Below are positions 1-12,400 of a stretch of 64,000 bases of DNA, in pieces. The stretch is taken from NCBI GenBank assembly GCA_002104945.1, contig MCFH01000041.1, positions 388,001 to 452,000 of the forward strand. Reading direction: 5' to 3'. Position numbers and translations under genes: made by a program. This DNA is from Piromyces finnis (lineage: Eukaryota > Neocallimastigomycota > Neocallimastigomycetes > Neocallimastigales > Neocallimastigaceae). The notes under the pieces are model-generated. The model did not search any database and had not been told where the DNA came from. It saw only the letters and a program-made list of their open reading frames with translations. Numbering within the stretch: position 1 is the first letter of the stretch; each line of letters opens with the position of its first letter.

Positions 1-2442
1 TAAATTTGAGGGTGATATACCTAATACCTATGCATCATTAACTAATTTAAATACATTGTAATAATAATATCAGTTATTAAGCTCCTTTTTACATACAAAC
101 CAATACAAATATATACATTTACACCTATATATTCTTAAAAACTAATTTTAAATTACATATATAAAAAACCTATCCATAGAATATTATCAAACAACCATTT
201 ATCAGGAACATTACCAGAATGGATTAATTCTTTAAATAATTTAGAGATACTGTAATTTTTTTTTACTAGTATATTAATTATAATAATATTATGTTATTAA
301 TTAAAAATATCTTTATACTGAAATATATTTTAATTAATATTTTTTACTTTTTTTTTTTTCGAAAATATATATATATATATATTAACTAAAGATGGATTAA
401 TGATAATAATTTTCATGGAGCAATGTCTGAAAGCTTTGCGGAATTAACCAAGTTACAGTCATTGTAAGTTGATAGATAAATAAATACAGAATTATTAAAA
501 TTAACAATCATTTATTATAAATTATATATTAAATTAAAAAATGTTTGCTTATATATTTTGTCCATTATTTACAACCATAACAGAAAACTGAATAATAATA
601 AATTTGAAGGAGATATGTCATTTTTGATGCATTTAAAGGAATTAACATTACTGTAATAAAAATAGTCTATTTACAGTATTATGGAATATATACATATTAA
701 ATAAAAAATTATTCATACTAATTTTTATGAATATTTTTTTTTTACTCCTATTAATGTATGGTATTATTCAAACAACTAGTGATGCCTCAAATAATAATTT
801 TTCAGGAGAAATTTTTAAAATACCAAAATCATTAATATCTTGCTATCTTTCCAATAATAATAGTACGCTTTGTATAGATACAAATGTAAATTTTGAACCA
901 GATATTGATTATTGTCATATGGAATACATTTATGATACAGAAAGTAAGGAAGCCTTTGTCGTAAAAATTGAAATATGCCTTATTATTGGTATAGTGTATA
1001 CATTGATATCAACATGTTTATTTATGCAAACAAAACTCAAAGATTATCAATATCATTTTGAATCTTATTTTAATATGGATGAAAGGGATGAAAGAAGAAG
1101 AATGTTATATAATGATATAAACTATGATACCGCCACAGAATATTCTGTAGATATTGATACACGATCCTATCAAGTGATATATCCTAGAAATGTTAGTCGT
1201 TTATCCCATGAATCCATGGAAAGTCATCAACTCTTTGAAAATGACAAAAAAGTCTATGGTAGTTTTCAAAATATGAATAAAAGTTCAAGAAATTCTATTG
1301 CATCTCAATTTAGAAATAATCTTCCGTTAAAAATAAAAACAAATAATAATGATGAAATGGGTTCTAATTTCGCAACAAATAATTCTTTCTCTCCGGTTAG
1401 TCCACCTTATAGTCCTACACTCAATGATAAAAATGGAACCTATTCTTCAAATAATAGTATTCATAATCCTGAATTGAATAATCAAAATGGTTATATCATT
1501 AAAAATTTATTAGTTCCCATTCTAGAGAAAAATTATACAGGGAGTAACAGTTTAAAAACCCATTCTCCAAAACAAGAAAAAGAAAGCAATACCATGGACA
1601 CTCCCCAACAAGGTACTGGCGTAGATAATGATAACACTCAAAAATTAATAAATCCTCTTGATCATGAAAATGAAAATGACAGTAGAAATGAAAATGAAAG
1701 TGATGATGAAAATAAATTTGAATTTGAAGAAACCAATATGATAAATATTTCACATATTTATGATAAAAATATTTACAGTATAAATACATCAGAGAGTCCA
1801 GCCATGACAAATAATTCTAGTTATACCAATAGTCAATATAATAGTAGTCACAATTTAGGTTCAAATACTAATATGTATAATAGTAACAATAGTATTAATG
1901 TTAATGAAGAAGGTATCCATACTCCTTCTACTCATTATGAATCACATACACCCAATGATATGGAAATTGCAAATAATAATTCTAATACTGTTCCAAATTC
2001 TAGTAATATATATAATAATATTATACTCTGTAACAGTGAAAATTCCCCCCTAAAAAATAATAATAATATCAATAATATTCATTTGACCAACAAAAATTAT
2101 AATAATATAATAAATCGTTCTATAGAATTACTTAAAAGGAATAGCTATTTAATAGATAATAAAAGTATTGCTAGTAGTAATTTTGTTAGTGCCTATGATA
2201 AAGAACGAGATAGAAATTTTTCTGAATATTTTGATATTTCCATGAATAATAATAATAATTATCCTTCATCATCCAGTAATAAAGGAAAAATGGATAATGA
2301 AATGAAGAGAGATAACACAACCTTTGCAAGTATTGCTAATAGTAATATACATAATTATGCTTTAGAAGAGGGTGATATTCAAAATGCATCATTTTATTCT
2401 ATTCCTATATTTGATAATAAATCGAATGAAAATAAAAATTAG
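1..2442 (+). CDS. LRR transmembrane protein with long Asn-rich cytoplasmic tail (5' end outside window)
   Basis: Exons read: 1-57 (partial), 180-251, 392-463, 584-652 and a terminal exon 780-2442. Each short exon encodes one leucine-rich repeat of the plant-type pattern (for example NNHLSGTLPEWI, NNKFEGDM) and all introns are phase 2, splitting a Leu codon. The terminal exon opens in frame with a last repeat (DASNNNFSGEI), then a Cys-containing cap (SCYLSNNNSTLC ... DIDYC), a transmembrane helix at about 958-1026 (EICLIIGIVYTLISTCLF), and a tail of about 470 residues rich in Asn/Ser. The tail has many SP/TP sites (SPVSPPYSPT, HSPK, DTPQ, ESPA, HTPS, HTPN, NSPL), suggesting phosphorylation by proline-directed kinases. 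No kinase domain is present. It is probably a plasma-membrane receptor or adhesion-type protein; the ligand is unknown. The ATG at 727 lies in the intron and is not the start. Confidence 0.8.
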
Positions 2443-4427
2443 TAAAAAAAAAAAAAGTTTAATAAAATACAAATATATATATATATATATAAAGTATATT
2501 TATTATAAACATTTAATATATATTATATTAATAAATATTATAAATTATAAATATTATAATATATAATATATAATTATAATTATAAATAAGAGTATAGTTA
2601 TGAATAAATAATAAAAGTTATCTATTAAAAAAAAATTATAATAAAAATTTTTCATAGAAAAAAATACTAAATCTAATTTTTTTATAATAAAGGGTAAAAA
2701 AAAAAAAAAGAAAAAGGAAAAGAAAGAGGTATATTAATTTATACTAAATGTTTATCTATTTTTTTTTCTTTTCTTTATTATTATTATTTTCATTTTATCA
2801 CTATGAATTTTGTTAAGGAAATCATTATTTTATTTTATGGAAGCAGGAAAAAAAAAAAAAAAAAGTAAAAATGGTAGTTTATAAATTAATTCTTTTATAA
2901 CTATGTTGTTATCATAGGAGATTAGTTTTATTGATATTACTACTTTATTATAATTATTATTATTAGACTATTTTATTTTGTTTCTTCATTTTCATTATTC
3001 CCAAAGATATATTAATATATTAACAATATAAAGTTCAATTCTTTTAAACCTTGGCTTTTTTAAAGTCTTCACTTTTTCTTTTATTGGGAATATTTCAAAT
3101 GAAACAAAAGAAATGATAAAACTTTAAAAAACATAAAGTTTTTTTTTTTTACCATAATCACCTCATATCACTTTTTATAGTGTCTGGAAAATGTACTAAA
3201 AAATGAAAATAAGCTTTAATATTTATTTTAATTTCTTAATTTCAATTGGAGGATTTAAAAAAAAATGACAACTTTAATACTAAAAGAAATTCATATTTTT
3301 TTTTTTTTTTTTTTACTTTTTTAATAAGGTTTTAATTCAATGAACCTTTTCTCATTTGAAACTATCAACATCTAATTCCTATTCTTTCTAATTATTATTA
3401 TTTCATAAACTAAAAGTTTTAAAAAAGGTTGCTTTTTTTTTTTGTTATTATTATTATTGATTAAAGTTTTTTTTATTAAATAAATTTTTTTATTAAAAAT
3501 AAAAATAAGCCGTTAAATTATTTTTGATATAAAAATTTATTTAATATAAAAAATAATTATAATAGAAATGTAAAAAAAAAAAAAAATAAAAAATAAAAAA
3601 AAAAGCAACCTTTTTTAAAACCTTTAAGAGATGCAATAAAAATAGAAAGAGGAAGAGAGAATTAATAATAATAAAAATATAAAAAAAAAAGAGTTAATAA
3701 TGGAAAAAAAAAAAGTTGACTTTTTTCTTATTTTTTTTTTTTTTTGTTGTTTTATATTTTTTATTTTTAATATATATTATATATTATAATATATTTAATT
3801 ATTGAATTTAATATATTTATTAAATAAAATAAATTAAATAAATATATATTAGTACTAAAATTATATATATAAATTATGATTCTCGTGTTTATTATGAATT
3901 GATTGTAATTATATTATTTTATAATAAAAAATGTTTATTTATATAAAAAAAGCATAACACGATTTTTTATAAAAAAATAAAAAAAAAAAAAAAAAGAAAT
4001 CACTTGTTTAAAAAGTAACAACAAAAAAAAAACAATTAATATTTCATTATTATTTATATATAAATATATATAAAAAACAATTCATCCCTACTATATTTAT
4101 ATATAGTAAAGAAAGCATAACCAATAATAATTCCCATTTTCAATATATTTTTCTTTCTGTTTAATTGTACAAAAAAGAAAAGGAATAACAGGAAAAAAAA
4201 CACAAAAATATACAAGACATTTAGTTTAAATTTAATACCATGTAAATATATTAAAAAAAAAAAATTAAAATTCAAAATAATAAATTCTGTTGTCTATTTC
4301 TATATATTCTTCTTAAAATAAATTCTTCAAAATTATTATAATTTTTTAAAGAGATTTTTATTAATATATTATTTTTCAACTTAACATTTTATAAATTATC
4401 AAAAAAAAAAAAAAAAAAACTAATAGC
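2443..4427. other. Gene-free AT-rich stretch
   Basis: Homopolymer A/T tracts and short AT repeats. No open frame with non-trivial composition was seen on either strand; the only longer frames are shadows of poly-A/T. It holds one long inverted repeat (3416-3621, listed separately). Confidence 0.6.
3416..3621. repeat. 25-bp terminal inverted repeats enclosing ~155 bp (MITE-like or hairpin)
   Basis: Left arm 3416-3440 and right arm 3597-3621 are exact reverse complements over 25 nt, centred on the non-homopolymeric core AAAAAAGGTTGC. The interior is AT-rich with no coding capacity. The size and layout fit a miniature inverted-repeat element or a long hairpin; no convincing target duplication was recognised. 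Confidence 0.45.
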
Positions 4428-5988
4428 ATGAACGTAAATTTAAATAACAATAAAGGCATTTCAACAATTATTTCAAACCTTTCATTGGTTATTTCATTTT
4501 GTTTCTTTATTGTAAGTCTATTATGAAAAGACCATATATATATTTAATATAAGATGTTTTAAAATTTTAATGAGTAATATATAATATAATTTTATATTTA
4601 TTTGTAAATCTATCATACCATTCACTATAATTTACAAATTCGATTTTTCAATTGTAATTTTGCTTATTGATTTTATCAACGATTATATTTATATTAAAAT
4701 TGGAAATGATATTCTACATGGATTATTATCATAAAAAAAAAAAAAAAATCAATGGAAATAGATTGGTTGGTTAATTTCATTTATATCATCCTTTGTATAC
4801 ACTAGTAATATACAGTATAATAGATCTTGGATATGGTGGATTGTCATTAATGGACTTATTAGTGTTGCTGTTATCTTTTTAGTTATTGACAAAGACCAAA
4901 TGAATGGTTATCGCTTTGCTGTATCCTTTTTTTTAAATAGACATAATTTGACATAATTTATATAATGAAAGAAAATTGAAATTCAATAATGAAATAAATA
5001 ATTGGCTATCATAATTTATTTACCTTAACTCTGCTATATTTTCCTTTTATATATATTAAAAAATAAACATTAAATAGCTTATGACTTATTTAGGTATTTG
5101 CATTAATTGGTCTATTGGTTTAGTTAATGTAAGCAAAATAAATATTTTTTTTATTTTTATATTTACATTTCCATTTACTAATAATAAAATAATGTAGAGT
5201 TTAATTCATGTTAATGAAGCTTCAGGAAATGCTATTGGTGTTGGTAAGTTTTTAAAAAAATAATTATAAACTAAAAAAAAGTTACTAATGTATATATTAT
5301 ATTATATGAACGAAACTAAATAATTCACACAAAAAAAAAAAATAAAATAAAATCTCTATTCATTATGTTAACTAAAGGTCAATTATTAATTTCTGTTGGT
5401 TATGTAAGCAATCTTAATTCTTAAATTTTATATGAAATAGCATAGGCGAAACAAGTAATATTAATAATGATAAATTTATAATAATATATTTAATAGTTCA
5501 TTTGGATCCTTTATTTTGGATGCGATAAGGAAACCACTATTGGAAAATTTACTGGCTACAATGGAATTTTAAAGAATAATCAGCAAGCCAATGTTAATAA
5601 CAATAACAATAATGCCAATAATAATAATAATACCAGTTTCAATTACAACATTCCAATGGCCTCTGCTGAAAACACAATACTAAGTGAACCAAGTCATATT
5701 AATACTCCACCACCACAAACTAACCTTCGTGCTGAAGCTTTATTTGATTATACAGCAAATAAGGAAGATCCAAATGAAATTTCATTTGTTCAAGGAGAAA
5801 CCATAGATATTATTGATAATAATGTAATTATATCTTTTTATCTTTATTGTCTCTTATTTAACACAATAATATATATATCATCTAATAAAAAAAATTTTTA
5901 TAAAAAAATATAGGGTCGTTGGTGGCAAGCTAGAAAAGCTGATGGTACTATGGGTATTGTACCATCAAACTTTTTCAAAGTTATATAA
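4428..5988 (+). CDS. SHO1: Sho1-type osmosensor: four TM helices plus C-terminal SH3
   Basis: Seven exons: 4428-4511, 4762-4920, 5078-5128, 5198-5243, 5378-5403, 5497-5823 and 5914-5988, joining to a 255-residue frame. The N-terminal half has four hydrophobic helices (STIISNLSLVISFCFFI; the IWWIVINGLISVAVIFLVI region; GICINWSIGLVN; QLLISVGYFIWILYFGCDK). The IWILY-(Y/F)-G segment after TM4 is diagnostic of Sho1. A short Asn-rich linker leads to an SH3 domain (about residues 187-255) with ALFDYTAN, DEL-like ISFVQGE, GRWWQARKADG and GIVPSNFFKVI. In other fungi Sho1 sits in the plasma membrane and its SH3 recruits the Pbs2 MAPKK in the HOG and related pathways; the partners here are inferred. The protein is shorter than yeast Sho1 (367 aa), mainly in the linker. 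Start chosen as the first ATG directly preceding TM1. Confidence 0.93.
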
Positions 5989-7151
5989 ATGTAAATAAAA
6001 TCATATTGTAAAAAAAGGAAAAAAAAAGAAAAATATTTAAAAAAAAGTATTTTTTTTTCATCATATAGCCATCAAAAAGAAAAATTAAGAAAAAAAAAAA
6101 TAAAAAAAATTATTTATATAAAAATATATAATATTTATATTTTATTTATAAATTTATATATATATGTATGTAATTTTTACTGTAGTTTTTACAGTTAATT
6201 ATTTCTATATATATCAACTTTTTATATATATTATATATATACACTATATGCATATTATATAAAAAAAAAAAATATTTATTTTTATTAAACTATTTTTTAG
6301 CAAAAAAAAAAAAAAAAAAATCCTTTATATGTTGATTATATATATATAATCAATAGCAAATTCTTTAATTTTTATTTTATCTCACTATTACTATTTTATC
6401 TGATAGAAAAAAAAAAAAAAAGCTAACTAGAATTTATATTATTATAAAAGAAAAATGAAAAAAAAAATATTCTATCCTAATAAATAAAATAGTTATTTAT
6501 TATCGATAGGCTATTAATTTTATTCACGCTACTATTTTTTATTATTATCATGCTTATTTTTTTTTTTTTTTAATAAAAAAAAAAAAAAATAAAAAGAATA
6601 ATAATGAAAAAAGAAAAAGAAAAATATAAATATTGGTATATTATGTAGTATTTATTGTATTCCTAATAAAATAAAATAAAATAAAATATTTAAAAATAAA
6701 AACATTTCTGATAATTATTAATATTTTATATAGCCTAAAAGGTTTCGATGATTTATAGGGGTGTATTGTTATTATTTTATTAATATAAAATTTACAAAAA
6801 AAATAAGATTTTTTATCATAGGTATGTAGTAGAAAAAATACACAGAAAAAGAAAAAAAAAAGTTTATTTTCATTATAAAAAAAAAAAAAAAAAATACCTA
6901 AATAAGATAAACTATATAGATATATATATAGATTATATATTCATCATTATAATACTTTTATATCTATTTAGATTATCATTTTTAATCTTACAAAATATTG
7001 AAATTCCAGTTACAAAATAATAATATGATAATTTATTGTAATTTTTTCTTATCGTTAGATATAATATGATCATAATCATGTCATTTCATTTTTACATTAT
7101 AATTCATTATTTCTTTTATTAAAGTTTGTATCCATGAGCATCAGGTTTATA

Positions 7152-7208
<57 letters not shown>

Positions 7209-7217
7209 GTTATTCTA

Positions 7218-7253
<36 letters not shown>

Positions 7254-7262
7254 GTTATTCTA

Positions 7263-7295
<33 letters not shown>

Positions 7296-7313
7296 GTTGT
7301 TGTTGTTATTCTA

Positions 7314-7409
<96 letters not shown>
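7152..7409. repeat. (ATT)n microsatellite with periodic variants
   Basis: Long run of ATT/TTA triplets broken at intervals by GTTATTCTAATT variants and a short GTTGTTGTTGTT patch. The reading frame through it is only poly-Ile and is not a gene. Confidence 0.95.
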
Positions 7410-7410
<1 letters not shown>

Positions 7411-8242
7411 CTTTATTTTTTTTTTAACTTTTTCTCAATAAATAGAAAAAGGTCATGTTGATAGATAAATGCAATAAATATATGATTATATGGACTAATA
7501 AAATAATATTATATATAAAGTATATTCTATAAAATAAACTTTAAAGTTTTTTAATTATTATCATGTTTTTTATAATTATCCTTTGGATTTAATATCAATT
7601 TGATAATATCATCTTTTTTAGCCATTTTTATTTGAAATCTAATTTAATAATTTTTATATATTCGCCATATTTTATATTATAAAAAAAAGGGAATTTGTAA
7701 TTTGTGTTATATATCATATTATAATGTATTATAATAGATATGGATTAAATTATTTTTAAATTTATATAGTACTATTAATTTTTCAAAGTTTAAAGTTTTT
7801 GAAAAAAATAAAAAACCTTCTTTATAATTTATTATTATTATTATTATAGTTTATAGGTCAGGCCTAAAAATACAAAGCCATCTCGTGTTTCTATCTAAAA
7901 TTATTAAAATCTATTAATATTTATTTAAAATTTATTGAGGAATGACTAATGATAAACGAATAGGATGAAAATTCAATATCCTTTAATAATAATTTTAATG
8001 GCTATAATTTTTAAAATTTAAAATAAAACAAAGTTTGAGGTTTATTTTATTAAAGATCATTCCTCTTTTTTTTTTTTTTTTTTTTTAAATTAAACCTTAT
8101 AAATTAAATTGATATTTAAAATTTTTATTTTTTTATTGATAATAAATTTTATTTTTACATAATACAATTTGTTTTATATTAGAAAAAAGGTTTAAGGATA
8201 AAGAACAAAAAAAGAATAAATACATTATTCTAATTATCATTG

Positions 8243-8290
<48 letters not shown>

Positions 8291-9228
8291 TATGTTGTTG
8301 TTGTTGTTATTTTGGATATAAAACTCTCATCATTTTGTATTCTAATGATATATATGGGTGTATAGGTAAAAGGATATTGCACTTGTCACTTAAAAGCATT
8401 ATTATTATTAAAAGATATTAATATGATCTATTTTTTATATAAAAGTCTTAGACTATTTTTATTCTAATAATTTTAAAATAATAAAGAAAAATAAAACCCT
8501 TTTTCCTTTCTTTATTCATATATCTTTTTTTAAAAAAAAAAAAAAATTTTTTTATTGTCATATTCTTTTATTTTTTAATCAAAATTCTTCGTGTGAAAAA
8601 AAAAGGTAATAACCTATCTTGAGCTAATTTTTCTGTTTAAAAAAATTAATATTCTTTTCTCCTTTAATAAAAATTAAAATAATTTTTCAATTTGTATAGG
8701 ACCGACCTCAATTAAAAATATTTATATATAAATTTAAAACTATATATCATAAATTAGAATACTTTTTTCTTTTGAAAGAAAAATATTTCATAAAAAAATT
8801 TTAAAGTTTAATTATTTTTTTTACCTAAAAAGTACAAAATTAAATTTTTAATTGAAATATTAAATATTTACAATATAATGTAATATATAGAATCAATATA
8901 TGAACACATTTTCTATAGAATTAGTTTATATTAAAAATAGGTTATTATTTTTAATAGTGTTAATGTTTCTTTTTATCAATTTTTTGATGATGCATCTATT
9001 TCATTAATGATTCATCCATGCATTATATTTATTGTTGATTCATAGATATATATAAAAGGAATAGATAAATAAGATTTAATTAAATATAATATTATTGCCA
9101 TTATTATTAAACTTTATAAACTTATTAAAAATATCATTATATAGGTAAAATAATAATATAGCTTTATAATTTTCTTATAAAGTTATATATATAAATATTT
9201 TTAAAAAAAAAATATTATAATATATAAA

Positions 9229-9230
<2 letters not shown>

Positions 9231-9266
<36 letters not shown>

Positions 9267-9424
9267 TAATTATTATTATTATTATTATTATTCTAATTAT
9301 TATTATTATTATTATTATTCTAATTATTATTATTATTATTATTATTTCTATTAAAATTAATATTATTATTATTATTGTTATTATTATTTCTATTATTGTT
9401 GTTAAAATTATTATTATTATTATT
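9231..9424. repeat. (ATT)n microsatellite with TTCTAATT interruptions
   Basis: ATT triplets are broken several times by CTAATT at roughly 24-30 nt spacing, the same variant unit as in the repeat at 7152, giving a weak higher-order periodicity. Confidence 0.9.
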
Positions 9425-12400
9425 TCATTGTGATTAAAATTTTAAAATTGGTTTATAGAAATAAGCTTTTTAATTATTTTTTTAATTATGTTATTAATAA
9501 TATAATTTTACTTTTTTTAATATGTTGTGTGTGAATTAGGAATATATGACATTTCTAATTAAAACAAATGTATTATATTATTATTATTATATATTTTTAT
9601 ATATTTTAAAAATAACTAAAACCTTATTTATAAACTTGACTAAAAAAAAAATAGAAAAATTAATAATCCATACATATATATAATAAAAAGATAATTAAAG
9701 TCATTCATTTCTCCTTTTTTTTAAAAAAATTTTTTAACATTTTTTCTTTTTTACCAACTTTAAAAAACACCTTTTTTAAAAAAACGTTTTCAGTGTAATT
9801 GTTGAAAAAAATAACAATTTAATAATTATTCAATAAAAACAAAAAAAAAAAAAAAAGAAATGAACTATTATAATTATATATAAAAACTAAAAAAAAAAAA
9901 AAAAAAAAATTAAAAAAAAAAGCAATAAAAAAAACTTTATATTTTATTTTCCTATAGGTTTCATAAAAAAGGAAAAAATTAATATATAAAATAATTATAT
10001 TAAAATATATATATCCTATTATACCTATTCTATTTGTACAGTTGTAACTTTTTTCTTAATAAAAGATAAAAGTTAAAAAAAAAAGTGACAAAAATATAAA
10101 CAACATCAACAAAAAAAAAAAAATACATTTATTGATATCAAATTATTTTTATCTTTATTTTGTTAAAAAAAAACGATAACTTTATTATTTCATTTAATAA
10201 TAATACCTCTATTTTTCTTTACACCATTATTTTGTTCTTTTAAATATAAATTTATCAACTTGGATAAAATAATTATTTTTTTTCTTACTTTTCGATAATG
10301 AATGAAATAAAGAATATACGTAATACTCTCAGTTACAATAAAATTATTCAACCTTTCAATTAAAAATATTTTCTTTCCTTTAATACCTCATAATAATAAA
10401 TATATTTAACCAACAAATCCTAAAACAACATATTATAAAAAAAAATGAATAACGAAAAAAAAATTATACATTCTAAACAATAAATTAATATATATATATA
10501 AATTTTTGAAAAAAGAATATTATAATAATATAATTAGTAGGAACAACCTTTTTTTATATAAATATCAACAATAGTATTTTATATATTTAATATCTTTATT
10601 TTTTAACTATTTTATTCTATTTAATATTTAATTATCAGAAAAAAAAAATGGTTATATAATTTATAATTATAAAAAAAAAAAAAAAAAAATTAACTGGTTA
10701 TATTTTTGTTTTCATCATAAACAACAACATTCAAAATTTTAATTTAAATATGGTTATATAAATATTTTATATTTTAATAATAATAAAAATAATTCAACGA
10801 TTTTTTTTTTTTATTTTATTTTAATAACATTAATATATATATTTTTTACTTTATATAAGACATATAAAAATCATTATTTAATTCAATAATATTATAATAT
10901 CTTGAAAAAAAAATAATTAATTGAAATACTCAACAAATTTTACAATATAAATTTACTTTTTATATATAATTTTTTAACTTTTTATCATAAAAACTGGATA
11001 CTTTTTATTAATATAGCGTTTCACACTTTTTTTTTTTTTTTACTTCCTTTTCATTTATTAACTATTAATTAATAAAATTTTCTCATTTCTCTTTATATTA
11101 ATTTTATTATTAATTGGTTTTGATATAAAAAAAATAGGCTTAATTAGTATTAAATAATTTATTTATTATTCTACTAATTATTAATTTATCTTTAAAAATA
11201 GCGTTAATTCACTCTTTAAATTTATAATTTATAAAATAAAAGGAAAAAAAAATTTTTTTTTTCTTAGTCTTTTATAGTAATTAATTATTAATATCATTTT
11301 ATAAATAAAAAAAATTAAAAATTTTTAACAAAGAAAACGATATAAAAGAATTTAAATTCAACATATAGAAAAAAGGTAAGTTTTTTTTTTCTTTCTTCAT
11401 TAATTTAAACCATAAAATGAAACAATTCACTTTAAATTGAAAGTTTGTAAAAGTCACTATTATGAAAGAATAAAATTTTATATATTAAAATTTTTTGGTA
11501 GTACAAATAAAAAACCAATATTATAATTAAATATTAAAATTAAATATTAAAAAAAAGGATGGTTGAAAAATAGTATAATTCTAACAAAGAATAAAACACA
11601 TTTTTATTATATCAATTGAATAAAAGATAAATGTAAAATAATAGAATGTAACTGTATTTATTTTCATTTCCATTAAAAATCATCTTCCAATGTCAATGTC
11701 AATAGGATAAAATAAAAAAAAAAATAAAAAAATAAAAACGACTTTAAGATATATAATCCATTTAAAAATAAGAAATAATAATTGATAAGAAATTTGGAAA
11801 TATATAAAGATATAATTAGTTATAAAGTCACGATAAGTTTCTATAAATAAAATGGATGATTAAAAGAGAGTCTAGACCTCTATTTATTAAATTGATAATA
11901 TTAAAATGATTTAAATTATTGATTAAAAAAAAAAAAGCACCTGTTCATCATCACATTTATATACTGGTCGACTCTAACCATAATACTAATATAACAATAG
12001 AATACCTGTCATAAGCAAATCATCTTACCTAAATACAAATAGTATTAAACTTTGAATTTACCATTATCATAATGTATACATTAATATACATTAATATACA
12101 ATAATAAATTAATTCATTTATAAATGTAAATTTTAATAATTGATAATATATGATAAGGGTTAGAATTATTGAGAGATAATCCTATTTAAAAAATTTCCTC
12201 CAACCACCACCACTCCTTCCAACATTTTATATTAAAATGAATTTAATATAAAAAATTAATTTTTAATATAAATTTTGATAATTTTTTTATATTAAAAAAG
12301 ATAAAAAAAAATAAAAATAAAAATTTTCTTTAGTTGATAAGCTTAATAAAAAAAGTTAAAAAAAAATAGAGATAATAGTTTTTTCAATTTTTTTTTTCAA

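Noticed and set aside
727-779. ATG at 727 followed by a hydrophobic stretch like a signal peptide (MNIFFLLLLMYG)
   Set aside because: It is intronic: an AG at 778-779 and phase-2 joining to the preceding LRR exon restore a perfect repeat, so the hydrophobic run is T-rich intron translation.
7134-7427. Poly-Ile open frame (and similar poly-Tyr/Leu frames at 17947, 27355, 51102)
   Set aside because: Pure microsatellite translation with no codon or composition evidence for a gene.
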